Shown: positions 41,620 through 46,035, counted from the first letter of the stretch. The stretch: DNA of 64,000 nucleotides from Conchocele bisecta (GCA_029237695.1 CM055274.1:15551505-15615504); one strand, 5' to 3'. The notes: generated from the letters alone by a model not told the origin. A program made the numbers and translations.

Positions 41620-43618
41620 TTTTTTTATTGTTCGATTGATTGATTGACAACCACATTCCAAGGTGTATGATCACGTGGGTACAACAACAACAACAAGTAC
41701 TGAAACTTCCAGAAGCCCTCCTATTCAAAGTACGTATTCTGTCATTTTGTCCTTATTATGTAATGGAAACTGATGAAGTATGGTGCATCAAACGCGTCTT
41801 GTTAAGCTGCATTTGGTGGTCTCGGTACATCCCAAACTTCTGTCATTTTGCGAAGAATCGGTTTCCGTGTCTACCGACACGGAAATTGATTCTTCGCAAA
41901 AACGACATAAGTCTGTGCCGAACACCCGTGACCACCAAATGCAGCTCATGAAGACGCATTTGCTGCGCCATATTTCATCAAAATCCGTTGCCTATTAAGG
42001 AAAATATCAAATAATACTTACCTTGGAGTGGGCACGCTTTCAACACTTTCAGCCATTGTTGTTGTTGTTGTAACCACGTGATCATGCACCTTGATTTTAT
42101 CAGTAAGCATATTTCAATGAGTAAATAGTCCAATAAGAGCCAAACTTCATAAGTGAGTTTCACATTCTAATGAATTTTAGCTAATCACTGATAAAAAACA
42201 ATTATGGTGACATAGCATATGATATACAGCCATTTCATCACCAAGATCACTGGCCATGGTTCTACATTAGCTGTGTTTGCAAACAGTGTAGATCCAGATG
42301 AGCCGGCTCAGGATCTGTACTGTTTGCAAGTAATTTTCATACTTTTTAGAAGAAAAAAAACACCCCCTTGTTACAAATGGAAACCATTCTGTGATGACTG
42401 GATTAATCCTTAACCCTTTTAACTGGAATAGATCTTGATATGTTAATTTTGCAACCAACATAATCGTCACACAATGATTTTCAGACTAGTCCATTTATGA
42501 AAAGGGGGTGTTTTTGTTCTCAAAAATTTGAAAATTACTTGCAACAAGTGCAGATCCTGATGAGACGTCTCGTCACGAGATGGCTCATCTGGATCTACAC
42601 TTTTTGCCAATACCACTATACAGGTCTGTGGTATTGAAAGGGTTAAATTAACAAGAGGGCCATGATGATGGCCCTAATTCGCTCACATGACTCCATGAAC
42701 ACAAATTTTACCCCAATTTGACCCTACGGGCCACGCCCATTTTAACAACTTTGAAACAGCATTGTACATCGATCATTCTAAACCAAGTTTTGTCGAAATC
42801 CAGTTGGCGGTTCTTGAGAAAAAGATTTTTTAAGAATTTGTGCTATTTTTAGACGGCGGCCAACTTGGATTACGTAATGACATCATTTTAACAATTTTGT
42901 AATCCCCCTACCTAAGGACCATGACCATGAAGTTTGGTGACTATAGGCCCAATGGTTACCGAGGAGAAGACGTTCGAAAATGTTCATGGACGTTCCTACA
43001 TGGATACTTATGTGGCTAACCCTAACCTTTTCCTTTGTTCATCCCTATTGTTCTGTAGCCACATAAACCCATTTTTAGCCACATAAAATCACAGAACAAT
43101 AGAATATTACGTAACCTATTGTTCTCCTAGCCACATATGTATCCATTTGCAAGCTCGGATGGACGACGGATGGACGGACGGACGGATGTTCTTACAGTAC
43201 GGATGTTCTTACCCTATCATTTACTAAGTCCATAACCCTGTGGGGCTAGCCACAGAAGTACCCTAATGTGTGCCCGGACGTTCAGACAGTCGGACGGACG
43301 GACGTGTACTAACATTTTGTCTTAGGCTCCTTCCCCCTAGCCCCTAAACCCCCAATGTTAGCCCGGACAGACGGACGGACGGACGGACACATTGCGGTAA
43401 CAATAGCTCACATGAGCTTCGCTCAGGTGAGCTAACAATCACAGTCCATTCCAGTAATTTAGTGTTGATAGGGTTAATAAACTCCTACAATCCATTCCTG
43501 CAACACTACTCAAGGACCTGAAAAACACAAGTCACTGTGACCTACTTTTTTCCAAGAGGTAGAGATAACCTTGCCGGGTGTACGTCCCTCTGATTGTCCC
43601 AGTCTGGTCCATAGGCTT
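20158..43618 (-). CDS. ARHGAP26-like: GRAF/oligophrenin-family Rho GTPase-activating protein gene, partial, 13 exons
   Basis: Thirteen minus-strand exons (43546-43618, 41393-41490, 39906-40003, 38486-38564, 37958-38018, 31187-31324, 30136-30223, 29666-29724, 25709-25814, 25297-25456, 24095-24362, 22764-22952, 20158-20208) have AG/GT borders and join without a frame break into about 490 residues. The order is PH domain, linker, RhoGAP domain, Gln/Pro/Ser-rich tail. In the family, an N-terminal BAR domain and the PH domain bind curved PI(4,5)P2 membrane, the GAP domain acts on RhoA/Cdc42-type GTPases, and most members end in SH3. BAR and SH3 are not recognised here and may lie outside the window or in missed short exons. 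Invertebrates usually have a single GRAF-type gene, so I cannot choose between ARHGAP26, 10, 42 and OPHN1. Confidence 0.9.
20356..20540. mobile_element. CTGTTTCACGAAAGCTGCCC element, single arm
   Basis: Left arm only, from GTCTGTTTCACGAAGCC to AATATTGATTTCATTACG, then replaced by another MITE. Confidence 0.65.
20541..20692. mobile_element. GTGACTGGAGAAATGG MITE, right half
   Basis: GCACTGTTCGCCATTCCATC to TCCAGTCACAGCCAC. Confidence 0.65.
20798..21049. mobile_element. GTGACTGGAGAAATGG palindromic MITE
   Basis: Starts GACTGTGACTGGAGAAATG and ends TTTTCCAGTCACAGTCAC. The internal GGATGCACAG is duplicated. Confidence 0.75.
21704..21965. mobile_element. GTTCAACCATGTCCAGCCG palindromic MITE
   Basis: Ends GTTCAACCATGTCCAGCC and GGCTGGACATGGTCGAAC. 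Inside, GTTCCCGAGTGCCACGGCAAA occurs as four to five direct and inverted sub-repeats. GC-rich relative to surroundings; only copy in the window. Confidence 0.75.
22185..22487. mobile_element. GAGACACGCCATGTGATTTT-type MITE, diverged
   Basis: ACATATGAGATGAGCCAAGT left, GAGATATCACACATCTACT right. The centre carries a short piece of the CTGTTTCACG family (AAATATTGATTTTATTGCG). Confidence 0.55.
22488..22732. mobile_element. GTGACTGGAGAAATGG palindromic MITE
   Basis: GTCACTGGCGAAATGGGGCT to CATTTCTCCAATCACAGCCA. It lies 32 nt downstream of the donor of exon 22764. Confidence 0.75.
22764..22952 (-). CDS. ARHGAP26-like: GRAF-like exon: Ser/Pro-rich tail
   Basis: The 189-bp exon has acceptor ATTCTCATTCCAG and donor GTAGGT. 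It encodes [20 protein letters not shown], then [20 protein letters not shown] and [20 protein letters not shown]. Phase 1 in and out fits the exons on both sides. The sequence looks like a disordered, phosphorylatable linker such as precedes SH3 in relatives. A MITE ends 32 nt beyond the donor. Confidence 0.75.
22995..23145. mobile_element. GCAGACGACAA/TTAA MITE, truncated
   Basis: AAAAGCATGGTTTGACAACA to CATTCTAAGGGTTAA. The left TTAA end is missing. Confidence 0.6.
23151..23364. mobile_element. GCAGACGACAA/TTAA palindromic MITE
   Basis: Complete: TTAACCCTTAGCCTGCTG to CAGACTAAGGGTTAA, perfect 30-bp central hairpin. Only five bases separate it from the previous copy. Confidence 0.85.
23512..23705 (+). 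mobile_element. CATCCCAGCAACAGCTAA SINE-like element, copy 2
   Basis: GTGAATGGGTTTAACATCCC, GGGACCACAGTTTAAAGTCT, GGGATTGAACTCACAGCC. A third, short copy is at 24950. Confidence 0.65.
23726..24067 (-). mobile_element. GAATGAATGGCCTTTTT one-sided hairpin element, copy 2
   Basis: Reverse orientation: TAATTCCAGCACAAAAATAT first, hairpin last (GGCCTTTTTGTGGAATTTAT and its complement). The hairpin ends 27 nt past the donor of exon 24095. Confidence 0.8.
24095..24362 (-). CDS. ARHGAP26-like: GRAF-like exon: Pro/Gln-rich tail after RhoGAP
   Basis: The 268-bp exon has acceptor CTGCCTGTTGTAG and donor GTAGCC. It opens with [15 protein letters not shown] and continues with low-complexity [29 protein letters not shown] and a five-Gln run (CAG repeat near 24150-24164). 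It is much more GC-rich than the introns. The tail region of family members is disordered and poorly conserved, so the call rests on phase, splice sites and composition. A truncated MITE lies about 16 nt upstream of the acceptor and another ends 27 nt after the donor. Confidence 0.8.
24419..24880. mobile_element. AGAGCTCCAGATAAGGTGCG element arm plus MITE half
   Basis: GCAGAGCTCCAGAAAAGG to AAAATCACTACTACATTTGT is a left arm and centre (TGCAAAAAGTTTGCTTTTTGCA). From 24700 the right part of a GTGACTGGAGAAATGG MITE follows, ending TTTCTCCAGTCACAGCCAC. Confidence 0.6.
24950..25052 (+). mobile_element. CATCCCAGCAACAGCTAA SINE-like element, truncated
   Basis: GTGAATGGATTTAACATCCC to GACAAGTGGGATGGAAAT, about half of the 23512 copy. 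Confidence 0.55.
25297..25456 (-). CDS. ARHGAP26-like: GRAF-like exon: C-terminal RhoGAP core
   Basis: The 160-bp exon has acceptor TTTCCTATGTACAG and donor GTAAGT. It encodes [20 protein letters not shown], then [19 protein letters not shown] and [28 protein letters not shown] holds the conserved Asn and Pro of the GTPase-binding surface, and [22 protein letters not shown] is specific to the GRAF/oligophrenin branch. This is the most diagnostic exon of the window. Confidence 0.96.
25509..25573. repeat. Palindrome between RhoGAP exons
   Basis: GGCTAGGAAACGCGTAGGAA and TTCCTACCGTTTCCAAGCC are inverted around CGAGGCTTGCCGAG. Lies 52 nt upstream of the acceptor of exon 25297. Confidence 0.6.
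25709..25814 (-). CDS. ARHGAP26-like: GRAF-like exon: RhoGAP helices (LVHKLPESN)
   Basis: The 106-bp exon has acceptor CCTGTTTTGTAG and donor GTACGT. It encodes [20 protein letters not shown] and then [14 protein letters not shown]. The pattern IHSLVHKLPEKN--ML-LL--HL is the family RhoGAP core. Phase is 1 in, 2 out. The 3.85-kb intron before it contains the minisatellite and a unique segment without repeats near 28.6-29.0 kb. Confidence 0.92.
25866..26341. mobile_element. AGAGCTCCAGATAAG MITE, long form
   Basis: AGAGCTCCAGATAAAGTACG at the left; the right end TTAGACACAAAGCTTATCA is cut by the AAAGTATACTTT MITE. Centre has tandem TTAGTTGAGCTGCAAAAAGC repeats, three copies. Confidence 0.7.
26347..26618. 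mobile_element. AAAGTATACTTT palindromic MITE, copy 3
   Basis: The left end lacks the outer 25 bases; right end is CAATGTTGATGAAATAGGC. Central TTATCACAGCCATTTAATGG fold. Confidence 0.8.
26775..27275. mobile_element. CTGTTTCACGAAAGCTGCCC palindromic element, 0.5 kb
   Basis: Both arms present: AGTCTGTTTCACGAAAGCTG and GCAGCTTTCGTGAAACAGAC, with central CCCCATAGACATCTTCAC and its complement. Preceded by a GTGACTGGAG-type fragment at 26640-26775. Confidence 0.8.
27413..27812. mobile_element. CTGTTTCACGAAAGCTGCCC element, shorter copy with poly-C
   Basis: GTCTGTTCCACGAAACCTGC to GGACAGGTTTCATGAAACAG. Position 27631-27648 is a C run. The open frame here is repeat translation. Confidence 0.7.
28105..28550. 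repeat. Palindromic GGTCAATATGTGGTTTTAT element
   Basis: Hairpin at 28110-28212 with TACCCGATAAATGTGATATT against AATAT-type complement TCGATATAACTTTTATCGGG. A partial outer repeat CAGGTCAATATGCATTTTTA is near 28470. Contains an unrecognised 70-codon open frame. Confidence 0.5.
28551..29289. other. Unique intron stretch with two small palindromes
   Basis: No repeat family and no splice-supported frame. TTAGCCGATCTATAAATAGA around 28988-29015 is a perfect palindrome, and GTGTACACGAGATTTACGGA near 29108 pairs loosely with CTCGGGTACACCTCC near 29145. Confidence 0.45.
29290..29660. repeat. 37-bp minisatellite, ten units, at a splice donor
   Basis: Unit core GTGAAAGTATACCCAATCAA plus AGTCATGAAAACAGATG. 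GTGAAAGTATA recurs every 37 bp from 29304 to 29637. Units differ by only a few substitutions. The array ends six or seven bases from the donor of exon 29666. Confidence 0.92.
29666..29724 (-). CDS. ARHGAP26-like: GRAF-like exon: Rho[11 protein letters not shown] segment
   Basis: The 59-bp exon has acceptor TTGTTTATTTTAG and donor GTGAGT. It encodes [19 protein letters not shown] with split codons at both ends. (L)PEPLMT is a hallmark RhoGAP loop. A 37-bp minisatellite of ten copies begins in the intron within about seven nucleotides of the donor. Confidence 0.92.
29820..30090. repeat. Fragment of the compound element
   Basis: AACTAGCAAAATCTAGTC palindrome, then ACTTTAACCCGGACGCAC and a CGTACGTATGGCCGTATG block like the ends at 9.7 and 50.7 kb. 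Confidence 0.45.
30136..30223 (-). CDS. ARHGAP26-like: GRAF-like exon: RhoGAP helices with the conserved KTITSAVK motif
   Basis: The 88-bp exon has acceptor TTATTTTCTCTGCAG and donor GTATGG. It encodes [18 protein letters not shown] and then [23 protein letters not shown] is the conserved RhoGAP helix with the Lys that contacts the GTPase. Phase is 1 in, 2 out. A GTGACTGGAGAAATGG-family MITE starts at 30241, only 16 nt from the acceptor AG, so the branch point is probably inside the repeat. Confidence 0.92.
30241..30473. mobile_element. GTGACTGGAGAAATGG MITE beside a RhoGAP acceptor
   Basis: TTTGTGGCCGTGACAGCAGA to CCATTTCTCCACTCACAG. It starts 16 nt from the acceptor AG of exon 30136-30223. 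Confidence 0.75.
30688..31082. mobile_element. CTCCAGATAAG palindromic MITE, copy 2
   Basis: ACAGATAAGGAATTAGTAAT to CAGCTTATCTGGAGC; central ATTAGAATTGTCTCCTTGGA fold. It ends about 100 nt past the donor of exon 31187. Confidence 0.8.
31187..31324 (-). CDS. ARHGAP26-like: GRAF-like exon: start of the RhoGAP domain with the arginine finger
   Basis: The 138-bp exon has acceptor CTTGTGTTTACAG and donor GTATGT. It encodes [19 protein letters not shown], then [18 protein letters not shown] and [15 protein letters not shown] holds the catalytic Arg finger that enters the GTPase active site, and VNSKV follows as in all GRAF proteins. The 6.6-kb intron upstream carries several MITEs and a TTAA-bounded element. 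Confidence 0.93.
31370..31590. mobile_element. GAGACACGCCATGTGATTTT MITE, half copy
   Basis: TATGAGACACGCCATGCGAT left; inner TCAGAGTAATTCAAAATGTA palindrome. The outer right arm is missing. Confidence 0.6.
31591..32560. other. Unique intron stretch, 1 kb
   Basis: No repeat family is recognised apart from loosely repeated blocks at 32211 and 32398 (GTCAGTGACAGATGTGTGAA). No splice-supported frame on either strand. Confidence 0.45.
32565..33525. mobile_element. TATACGCCCGTTT element with 150-bp tandem units
   Basis: TATACGCCCGTTTGAAAAA at the left and CAACGGGCGTATATTG at the right are inverted ends. 32623-32760 is a GGCGGGCA array. 32780-33480 holds four to five units with GTATACATGTTTATCACGG and CTCTGTATCCTTGTCCACGC. 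Confidence 0.75.
33846..34060. mobile_element. GTGACTGGAGAAATGG MITE
   Basis: GTGGCTGTGACTGGAGAAAT to ACTGGTCGCAAACGCCCTAT; the right terminus is lost. Confidence 0.7.
34061..34883. other. Unique intron stretch
   Basis: Two open frames of about 80 and 63 codons on the minus strand (near 34045-34290 and 34559-34750) have no recognisable domain or convincing splice borders. No repeat family seen. Confidence 0.4.
34884..35331. mobile_element. Two GTGACTGGAGAAATGG MITEs head to tail
   Basis: First copy 34884-35118 (CTGTGACTGGAGAAATGGGG to CCATATATGGCTATGACA), second to 35331 (ATGGCTATGACAAGGAGAAA to TTTCAGCTACAGCCACAT). They share or abut the ATATGGCT end. Confidence 0.65.
35332..36096. other. 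Unique intron stretch
   Basis: AT-rich, no recognised repeat, no splice-supported frame. Confidence 0.45.
36097..36460 (+). mobile_element. GAATGAATGGCCTTTTT one-sided hairpin element, copy 3
   Basis: TATAGGAATGAATAGCCTTT to TTGTGCTGGAATTATTATA. Near-perfect 65-bp-arm hairpin around GGCCTTCCGGCC. Confidence 0.85.
36823..37142. mobile_element. CTCCAGATAAG palindromic MITE, copy 3, left end lost
   Basis: AAATTGGGTAAAATAAAATC to GCAGCTTATCTGGAGCTC. A C run (36783-36795) flanked by a 20-bp direct repeat AAGTAGGGAATATAATGACT replaces the left end. Confidence 0.75.
37241..37451. mobile_element. CCCTTTCAACAC/TTAA MITE
   Basis: TTAACCCTTGCAACACCAC to GGGGTGAAAGAGTTAA; part of the GCCGGCTCGT core is deleted. 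Confidence 0.75.
37578..38020. repeat. Palindromic repeat A, its right arm holding the linker exon
   Basis: Left arm on + begins CAAGGTGCATGATCATGTGG; right arm on - begins CAAGGTGCATGATCACATGG. Arms of about 220 bp meet near 37800 and share GCATTTGGTGGT and CGTTTTTGCG. Repeat B at 41658 is the same structure in reverse orientation. The 37958 exon is the outermost 61 bases of the right arm. Confidence 0.8.
37958..38018 (-). CDS. ARHGAP26-like: GRAF-like exon: Thr-rich linker between PH and RhoGAP, in a palindrome arm
   Basis: The 61-bp exon has acceptor CCTAATCAATCAAG and donor GTACGT. It encodes [20 protein letters not shown]. Phase 0 in and 1 out is exactly what the preceding KEP and following SLDEIGF exons need, and VH matches the VY/IY that follows KEP in relatives. 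The exon forms the outer end of the right arm of a 440-bp inverted repeat (37578-38020) with a sister at 41658-42096. Similar exon-like arms there read [11 protein letters not shown] and [12 protein letters not shown] hairpin-type MITE starts 20 nt upstream of the acceptor. The exon call rests on phase, position and splice signals, not on domain similarity. Confidence 0.65.
38041..38376 (+). mobile_element. GAATGAATGGCCTTTTT one-sided hairpin element, copy 4
   Basis: TATAGGAATGAATGGCCTTT to TTTGTGCTGGAATTATTA. Only 20 nt separate it from the linker-exon acceptor. Confidence 0.85.
38486..38564 (-). CDS. ARHGAP26-like: GRAF-like exon: C-terminal helix of the PH domain
   Basis: The 79-bp exon has acceptor CTGTAATTGTAG and donor GTAAGT. 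It encodes [15 protein letters not shown] then [11 protein letters not shown], almost the same as the vertebrate family helix ([22 protein letters not shown]). The conserved Trp of the PH C-terminal helix is present. The exon ends in phase 0 directly after KEP, where vertebrate proteins continue with VY or IY. Confidence 0.93.
38612..38805 (+). repeat. Compound-element fragment (195-bp unit)
   Basis: GTCACATGTTGGATAGTGGT, GAAAACTTAACATTGAAC and AGCTTTCACCAATCCAATAG match the units at 10.4-11.1 and 50.9-51.6 kb. Confidence 0.65.
38806..38972. mobile_element. GTGACTGGAGAAATGG MITE, truncated
   Basis: GGGACTTATGGGATTTGTGA to TCTCGAGTCACAGCCACAT; the left terminus is replaced by the preceding repeat. 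Confidence 0.6.
39122..39651 (+). mobile_element. GTTTAACGGCCTATCAACAGC SINE-like element, one and a third copies
   Basis: A 5' fragment (39122-39245) is followed by TTGATTGATTGAT and a full copy starting GGTGTTTAACGGCCTATC and ending CACCAGCCACCCACTC. Confidence 0.7.
39652..39873. mobile_element. CAGGCCCGTAGCCAG MITE, copy 2
   Basis: CAGGCCCGTAGCCAGGGGG to GGTCTGGCTACGGGCCTG. A 56-bp unit (AGATACTTCAGACCC, CCTTCGAAACGACCCCCC) is duplicated inside. Ends 32 nt past the donor of exon 39906. Confidence 0.8.
39906..40003 (-). CDS. ARHGAP26-like: GRAF-like exon: PH domain, middle strands
   Basis: The 98-bp exon has acceptor TCTGTTACAG and donor GTTTGT. It encodes [19 protein letters not shown] and then [20 protein letters not shown]-(A/K)(S/T)DSI-(E/D)(K/R)RFCFD is a near-diagnostic PH segment of GRAF proteins. 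It starts in phase 0 and ends with AG, completed to Arg in the next exon. The donor is weaker than its neighbours. A GC-rich CAGGCCCGTAGCCAG MITE ends at 39873, 32 nt past the donor. Confidence 0.92.
40055..40299. mobile_element. CCCTTTCAACAC/TTAA MITE
   Basis: TTAACCCTTTCACCCCTGG left; right end GTGTTGAAAGGGTCAA, one base changed in TTAA. Starts 52 nt upstream of the acceptor of exon 39906-40003. Confidence 0.8.
40400..41107 (+). mobile_element. SINE-like element inside a GACCTTGACC/GGAC element
   Basis: 40408-40556 carries AAGAATTCGGCGGAATCAAA, two CCTTGACC blocks and a GGAC run. 40557-40935 is a GTTTAACGGCCTATCAACAGC copy. 40936-41107 resumes with GGACGAACAGACATCG and ends GACTCCTATATACCACTCCC. 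Confidence 0.6.
41112..41388 (+). mobile_element. tRNA-derived SINE abutting a PH exon
   Basis: The 5' part has a tRNA-like B box (GGGTTCGATCC at 41184-41194) preceded by an A-box-like AGAGCAATCGGTAACGAGCG stretch. The body has GGGTTTCCTCCGGGTACTCC and GGTTTCCTCCCACAT, a domain shared by many metazoan SINEs. The tail is AAAATAAATAAAGTTTAAA. It lies opposite to the gene and ends about 5 nt beyond the donor of exon 41393. Confidence 0.75.
41393..41490 (-). CDS. ARHGAP26-like: GRAF-like exon: PH domain, strands 1-3
   Basis: The 98-bp exon has acceptor CTGGTTACAG and donor GTATGT. It encodes [19 protein letters not shown] and then [13 protein letters not shown]. The pattern TTW-K-(Y/W)C-Y, then FTMVP(Y/F)(N/D)Q, is the PH core of the GRAF family, including the Trp and Lys of the second strand. 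Phase is 1 in, 0 out. A tRNA-like SINE on the opposite strand ends about 5 nt after the donor, so the intron begins almost directly inside a retroposon. Confidence 0.9.
41548..41621. repeat. GGCT/TGGT tetranucleotide array
   Basis: TTGGT units then twelve TGGC units in the intron about 60 nt upstream of the acceptor of exon 41490. Confidence 0.85.
41658..42096. repeat. Palindromic repeat B, inverted sister of repeat A
   Basis: Left arm on + (CAAGGTGTATGATCACGTGG) matches the right arm of A; right arm on - (CAAGGTGCATGATCACGTGG) matches the left arm of A. The minus-strand arm still has CAAG|GTG and CCAAG|GTAAGT borders around a 68-bp exon-like frame ([20 protein letters not shown]), but its phase does not fit this intron. 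Confidence 0.8.
42268..42646. mobile_element. CCCTTTCAACAC/TTAA MITE, one partial and one full copy
   Basis: Partial 42268-42400 (GTAGATCCAGATGAGCCGGC), full 42410-42646 (TTAACCCTTTTAACTGG to GGTATTGAAAGGGTTAA). Confidence 0.8.
42650..43436. mobile_element. AACAAGAGGGCCATGATG element, 0.8 kb
   Basis: Starts AACAAGAGGGCCATGATGAT and GGCCCTAATTCGCTCACATG, ends CTCACATGAGCTTCGCTCAG. It contains GGAC runs at 43161, 43297 and 43371 and repeats of CTATTGTTCT with AGCCACATA. No coding frame. Confidence 0.65.
43546..43618 (-). CDS. ARHGAP26-like: GRAF-like exon: BAR-PH junction and first PH strand
   Basis: The 73-bp exon follows CTCTGCAG and ends before GTAGGT. It reads [16 protein letters not shown] then GYLYLLEK, the first beta strand of a PH domain (family pattern MEGYLYVQEKR), and leaves one base that completes Lys with the next exon. 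This is the most upstream exon with clear family similarity. Flanks: a repeat element ends at 43436 and a pogo-like MITE starts at 43669, about 50 nt upstream of the acceptor. Confidence 0.85.
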
Positions 43619-43668
43619 CTGCAGAGAAACAAACACATCTCGAACCTGTTTCATTAAACTTCGAACTA

Positions 43669-43885
43669 CAGTGGAAACTCTCTCAACCGGACACAAAGAA
43701 AACACCTTAGATCTTATTTTTGATGAGTTTCTTGGTCATTCATCTCAGGTGATAATGTCTGTCTGCCATGGCAGAACTCAGAACTATGACTTCGAAAGAT
43801 CAAATGTCTGATTTACAGTGAAGGCTCTCTAAACCGGACACCCTGGGGGACATCCCAGGGTGTCCGGTTTAGAGAGGTTCCACTG
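43669..43885. mobile_element. Pogo/Tigger-like palindromic MITE
   Basis: CAGTGGAAACTCTCTCAACC left, AGAGAGGTTCCACTG right, TA on both sides. CAGTGGAACCTCTC is typical of pogo-type Tc1/mariner ends. Inner GGACACCCTGGGGGACATCC folds tightly. Confidence 0.75.
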
Positions 43886-43930
43886 TATATAAATGTTTCT
43901 ACGAACATGTTCATTAACTTGCTTATCACA

Positions 43931-44441
43931 TTAAAGGTACATGCCCACTCAGTAGGCACAAACTGTTCTTTATGTCAGAGACATCATCTGAGACATTTTC
44001 TGGCAAAATAAACATTCATTCACCATTACCCCACGTATTGATTGGCATTATTATACATTTTATATCAAACAAAAATTTCCACACTGTTATCAAGGGCGAT
44101 AACCGTGTTTCCTTAAAATGTTAACGGACATTGCTATTTATTCTCTGTATTTATTTTTTGATGTGCAATGATCATACTTTATAATCTGTCTAAAATATTA
44201 TTTTTCTAGGTGACGCATTTAATTAGTATAAATAATTAAAAAATAGCATGCCTCATTTGCATATAAAAATAGCCTGATACCACCGCGCGTCACTATCAGT
44301 AAAATAAATATTACTAATTGATTATATCTGTATTCCGGGTACTCGTAGATTTTAGACCTGGTGGAATAGTGACACAATTGTACACTTATTTAATTCCTAT
44401 AAAGAACATTTTGTGCCTATTGAGTGGGCATGTACCTTTAA
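43931..44441. mobile_element. AGGTACATGCCC/TTAA palindromic MITE, complete
   Basis: TTAAAGGTACATGCCCACTC to GAGTGGGCATGTACCTTTAA, a perfect 24-bp terminal repeat; arms AT-rich and diverged. Confidence 0.85.
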
Positions 44442-44575
44442 CATGGCTAACTAATGCTACCATTTTCTGCCTACATGCAAACATCATTATACATTGTATG
44501 TGTGCATACATCCACTAAAATATTACCAACATCGCATATCAGTGTAAATGTTATTCTAATTTCCAATTTCGCAGT

Positions 44576-44642
44576 TACGACGAAGTTTAGTGAAACGGGC
44601 CTAAGCAACATACACACTATTTATTGGTCATTGTCATTGTCA
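44576..44642. repeat. Right end of a GGGGCCGTTTCAC MITE plus flank, duplicated
   Basis: ACGAAGTTTAGTGAAACGGG and the following 40 bases of flank recur at 46292-46350, so a MITE end and its flank were copied together. Confidence 0.7.
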
Positions 44643-44655
44643 TTGGAATAGTCCA

Positions 44656-44966
44656 TTAACCCATTCCTTTCTGAATACACCTTTACGGGTATGAAATTTA
44701 TAATTGAATATTTTATTTTTTATTTTTGTTATTTCTCAATGAAAGTATATGTTGTGACCACTCATTTGAACTGTCTCGACATATACTTCTGAGTGCATAG
44801 AAGGAAAATATGGCATATCCTCAGCATGAAAAAGGTATATGAGAAAATGTTGAGTTCAGCTCGTAATGAGCCAGTGTTTTTTCAGATTTAAAAAGAACAA
44901 TCTTCATATGATTAATGAAGTAGTCCAAACATTAGCATGAACTTTACTTAGTGCTGAAAGGGTTAA
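44656..44966. mobile_element. CCCATT/TTAA MITE (GTGACCACTCATTTGAACTG family)
   Basis: TTAACCCATTCCTTTCTG to GTGCTGAAAGGGTTAA; core ATATGTTGTGACCACTCATT. Relatives at 58824 and 60014. Confidence 0.7.
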
Positions 44967-45075
44967 ATATTTATTAAAAGTCATATACAATCATCCAATA
45001 TCAAGTCAAAAACAGAGCAAGCAATCTACAGAAGCATGGCAATTGATGTTTTTAAAAAAAAAATTAACATGTAGC

Positions 45076-45275
45076 AGAGCTCCAGTTAAGGTGCGTAATT
45101 GGACCAAATTTTTCGGGTATTTTTCTTATTTCTTCACGAAAAATGACAAGTTGGGATTGCTTTAGAATCGTCTCAAAGAGACGATTCTAAAGCAATCCCA
45201 ACTTGCCAATTTTGGCGAAGAAATAACAAAAGTCTCCCCAAAGTTGATCAAATTACGCACCTTAACTGGAGCTCT
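45076..45275. mobile_element. AGAGCTCCAGTTAAGGTGCG palindromic MITE
   Basis: AGAGCTCCAGTTAAGGTGCG to CGCACCTTAACTGGAGCTCT, a perfect 20-bp terminal repeat, and a 26-bp-arm central hairpin (GGGATTGCTTTAGAATCGTC). The interior is unrelated to the other AGAGCTCCAG elements. Confidence 0.85.
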
Positions 45276-45380
45276 CATGTAATAGTGATTATGGACTTGA
45301 ATTGTTATGCAATGCATGTCATCACTAAGGAATTTGTGTTTTATTCTGCAGTGCACTATCAAGAACTGTTATAAAAAGGA

Positions 45381-45851
45381 GTGAGTGAATGAGTGAATAG
45401 GGTTTAACGTCCGCTTTTCTGACATAGAGGTGCAAGCCTCAGGGAGTCTACACGCAGACGGGTCAACGGGGTCGTGTCCCGTATCCACCTGTCCGAGGGG
45501 GGTAAATCCCAACTTCAGAACTCAATATTTACAATCAAAATATATATTCAGTCCTGAAATTAGAACAACCTGATCTGGTGCCAGGCCCTCGCCACACCAG
45601 CATCATTTATCCCATCCCCTAAAAGTAATAGGATTAGCGCTAATCTTACTTTTATATATGGGGCATAGCCTGACTGAACTCTCACATACAAGAAAGCCAA
45701 AAATGTACATGAGGGCCAAATCCGGTATAGTGGGTTCCGGAAAGTATGAACCCAATCGTTAAGCCAGTTTAGTCGCCTTTTACGACAAGCAATGGCTACT
45801 GCAGCACTATTCTCAGGATCAGTTGATCCCGCCCCGGTGCCTGCACGGGGC
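45381..45851 (+). mobile_element. Retroposon (SINE-like) with 13-bp target-site duplication
   Basis: GTTATAAAAAGGA occurs at 45368-45380 and again at 45852-45864, exactly bounding the element. It starts GTGAGTGAATGAGTGAAT, contains TATATATTCAGTCCTGAAAT and GTCGCCTTTTACGACAAGCA, and ends GGTGCCTGCACGGGGC with no A tail. It is related to, but longer and better preserved than, the 2695-type copies. Confidence 0.85.
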
Positions 45852-46035
45852 GTTATAAAAAGGAATAATTTGGTAATACATGTACATTAACGCTATGATT
45901 GTACTAGAAAGCACAATTTGTGAACATTAACATTTTTTGAGTTGTGAAATGATATGGTATCACCTATACAAGTATGTGTCCATTCCACACACGAGCAATA
46001 CTGGAATTAATTTAAAGCTATGAAATTAGTAGCCA

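Noticed and set aside
42022..42096. Exon-like minus-strand arm of repeat B with good splice borders
   Set aside because: Its 68-bp length would enter and leave in the wrong phase between exons 43546 and 41393; kept as a repeat.
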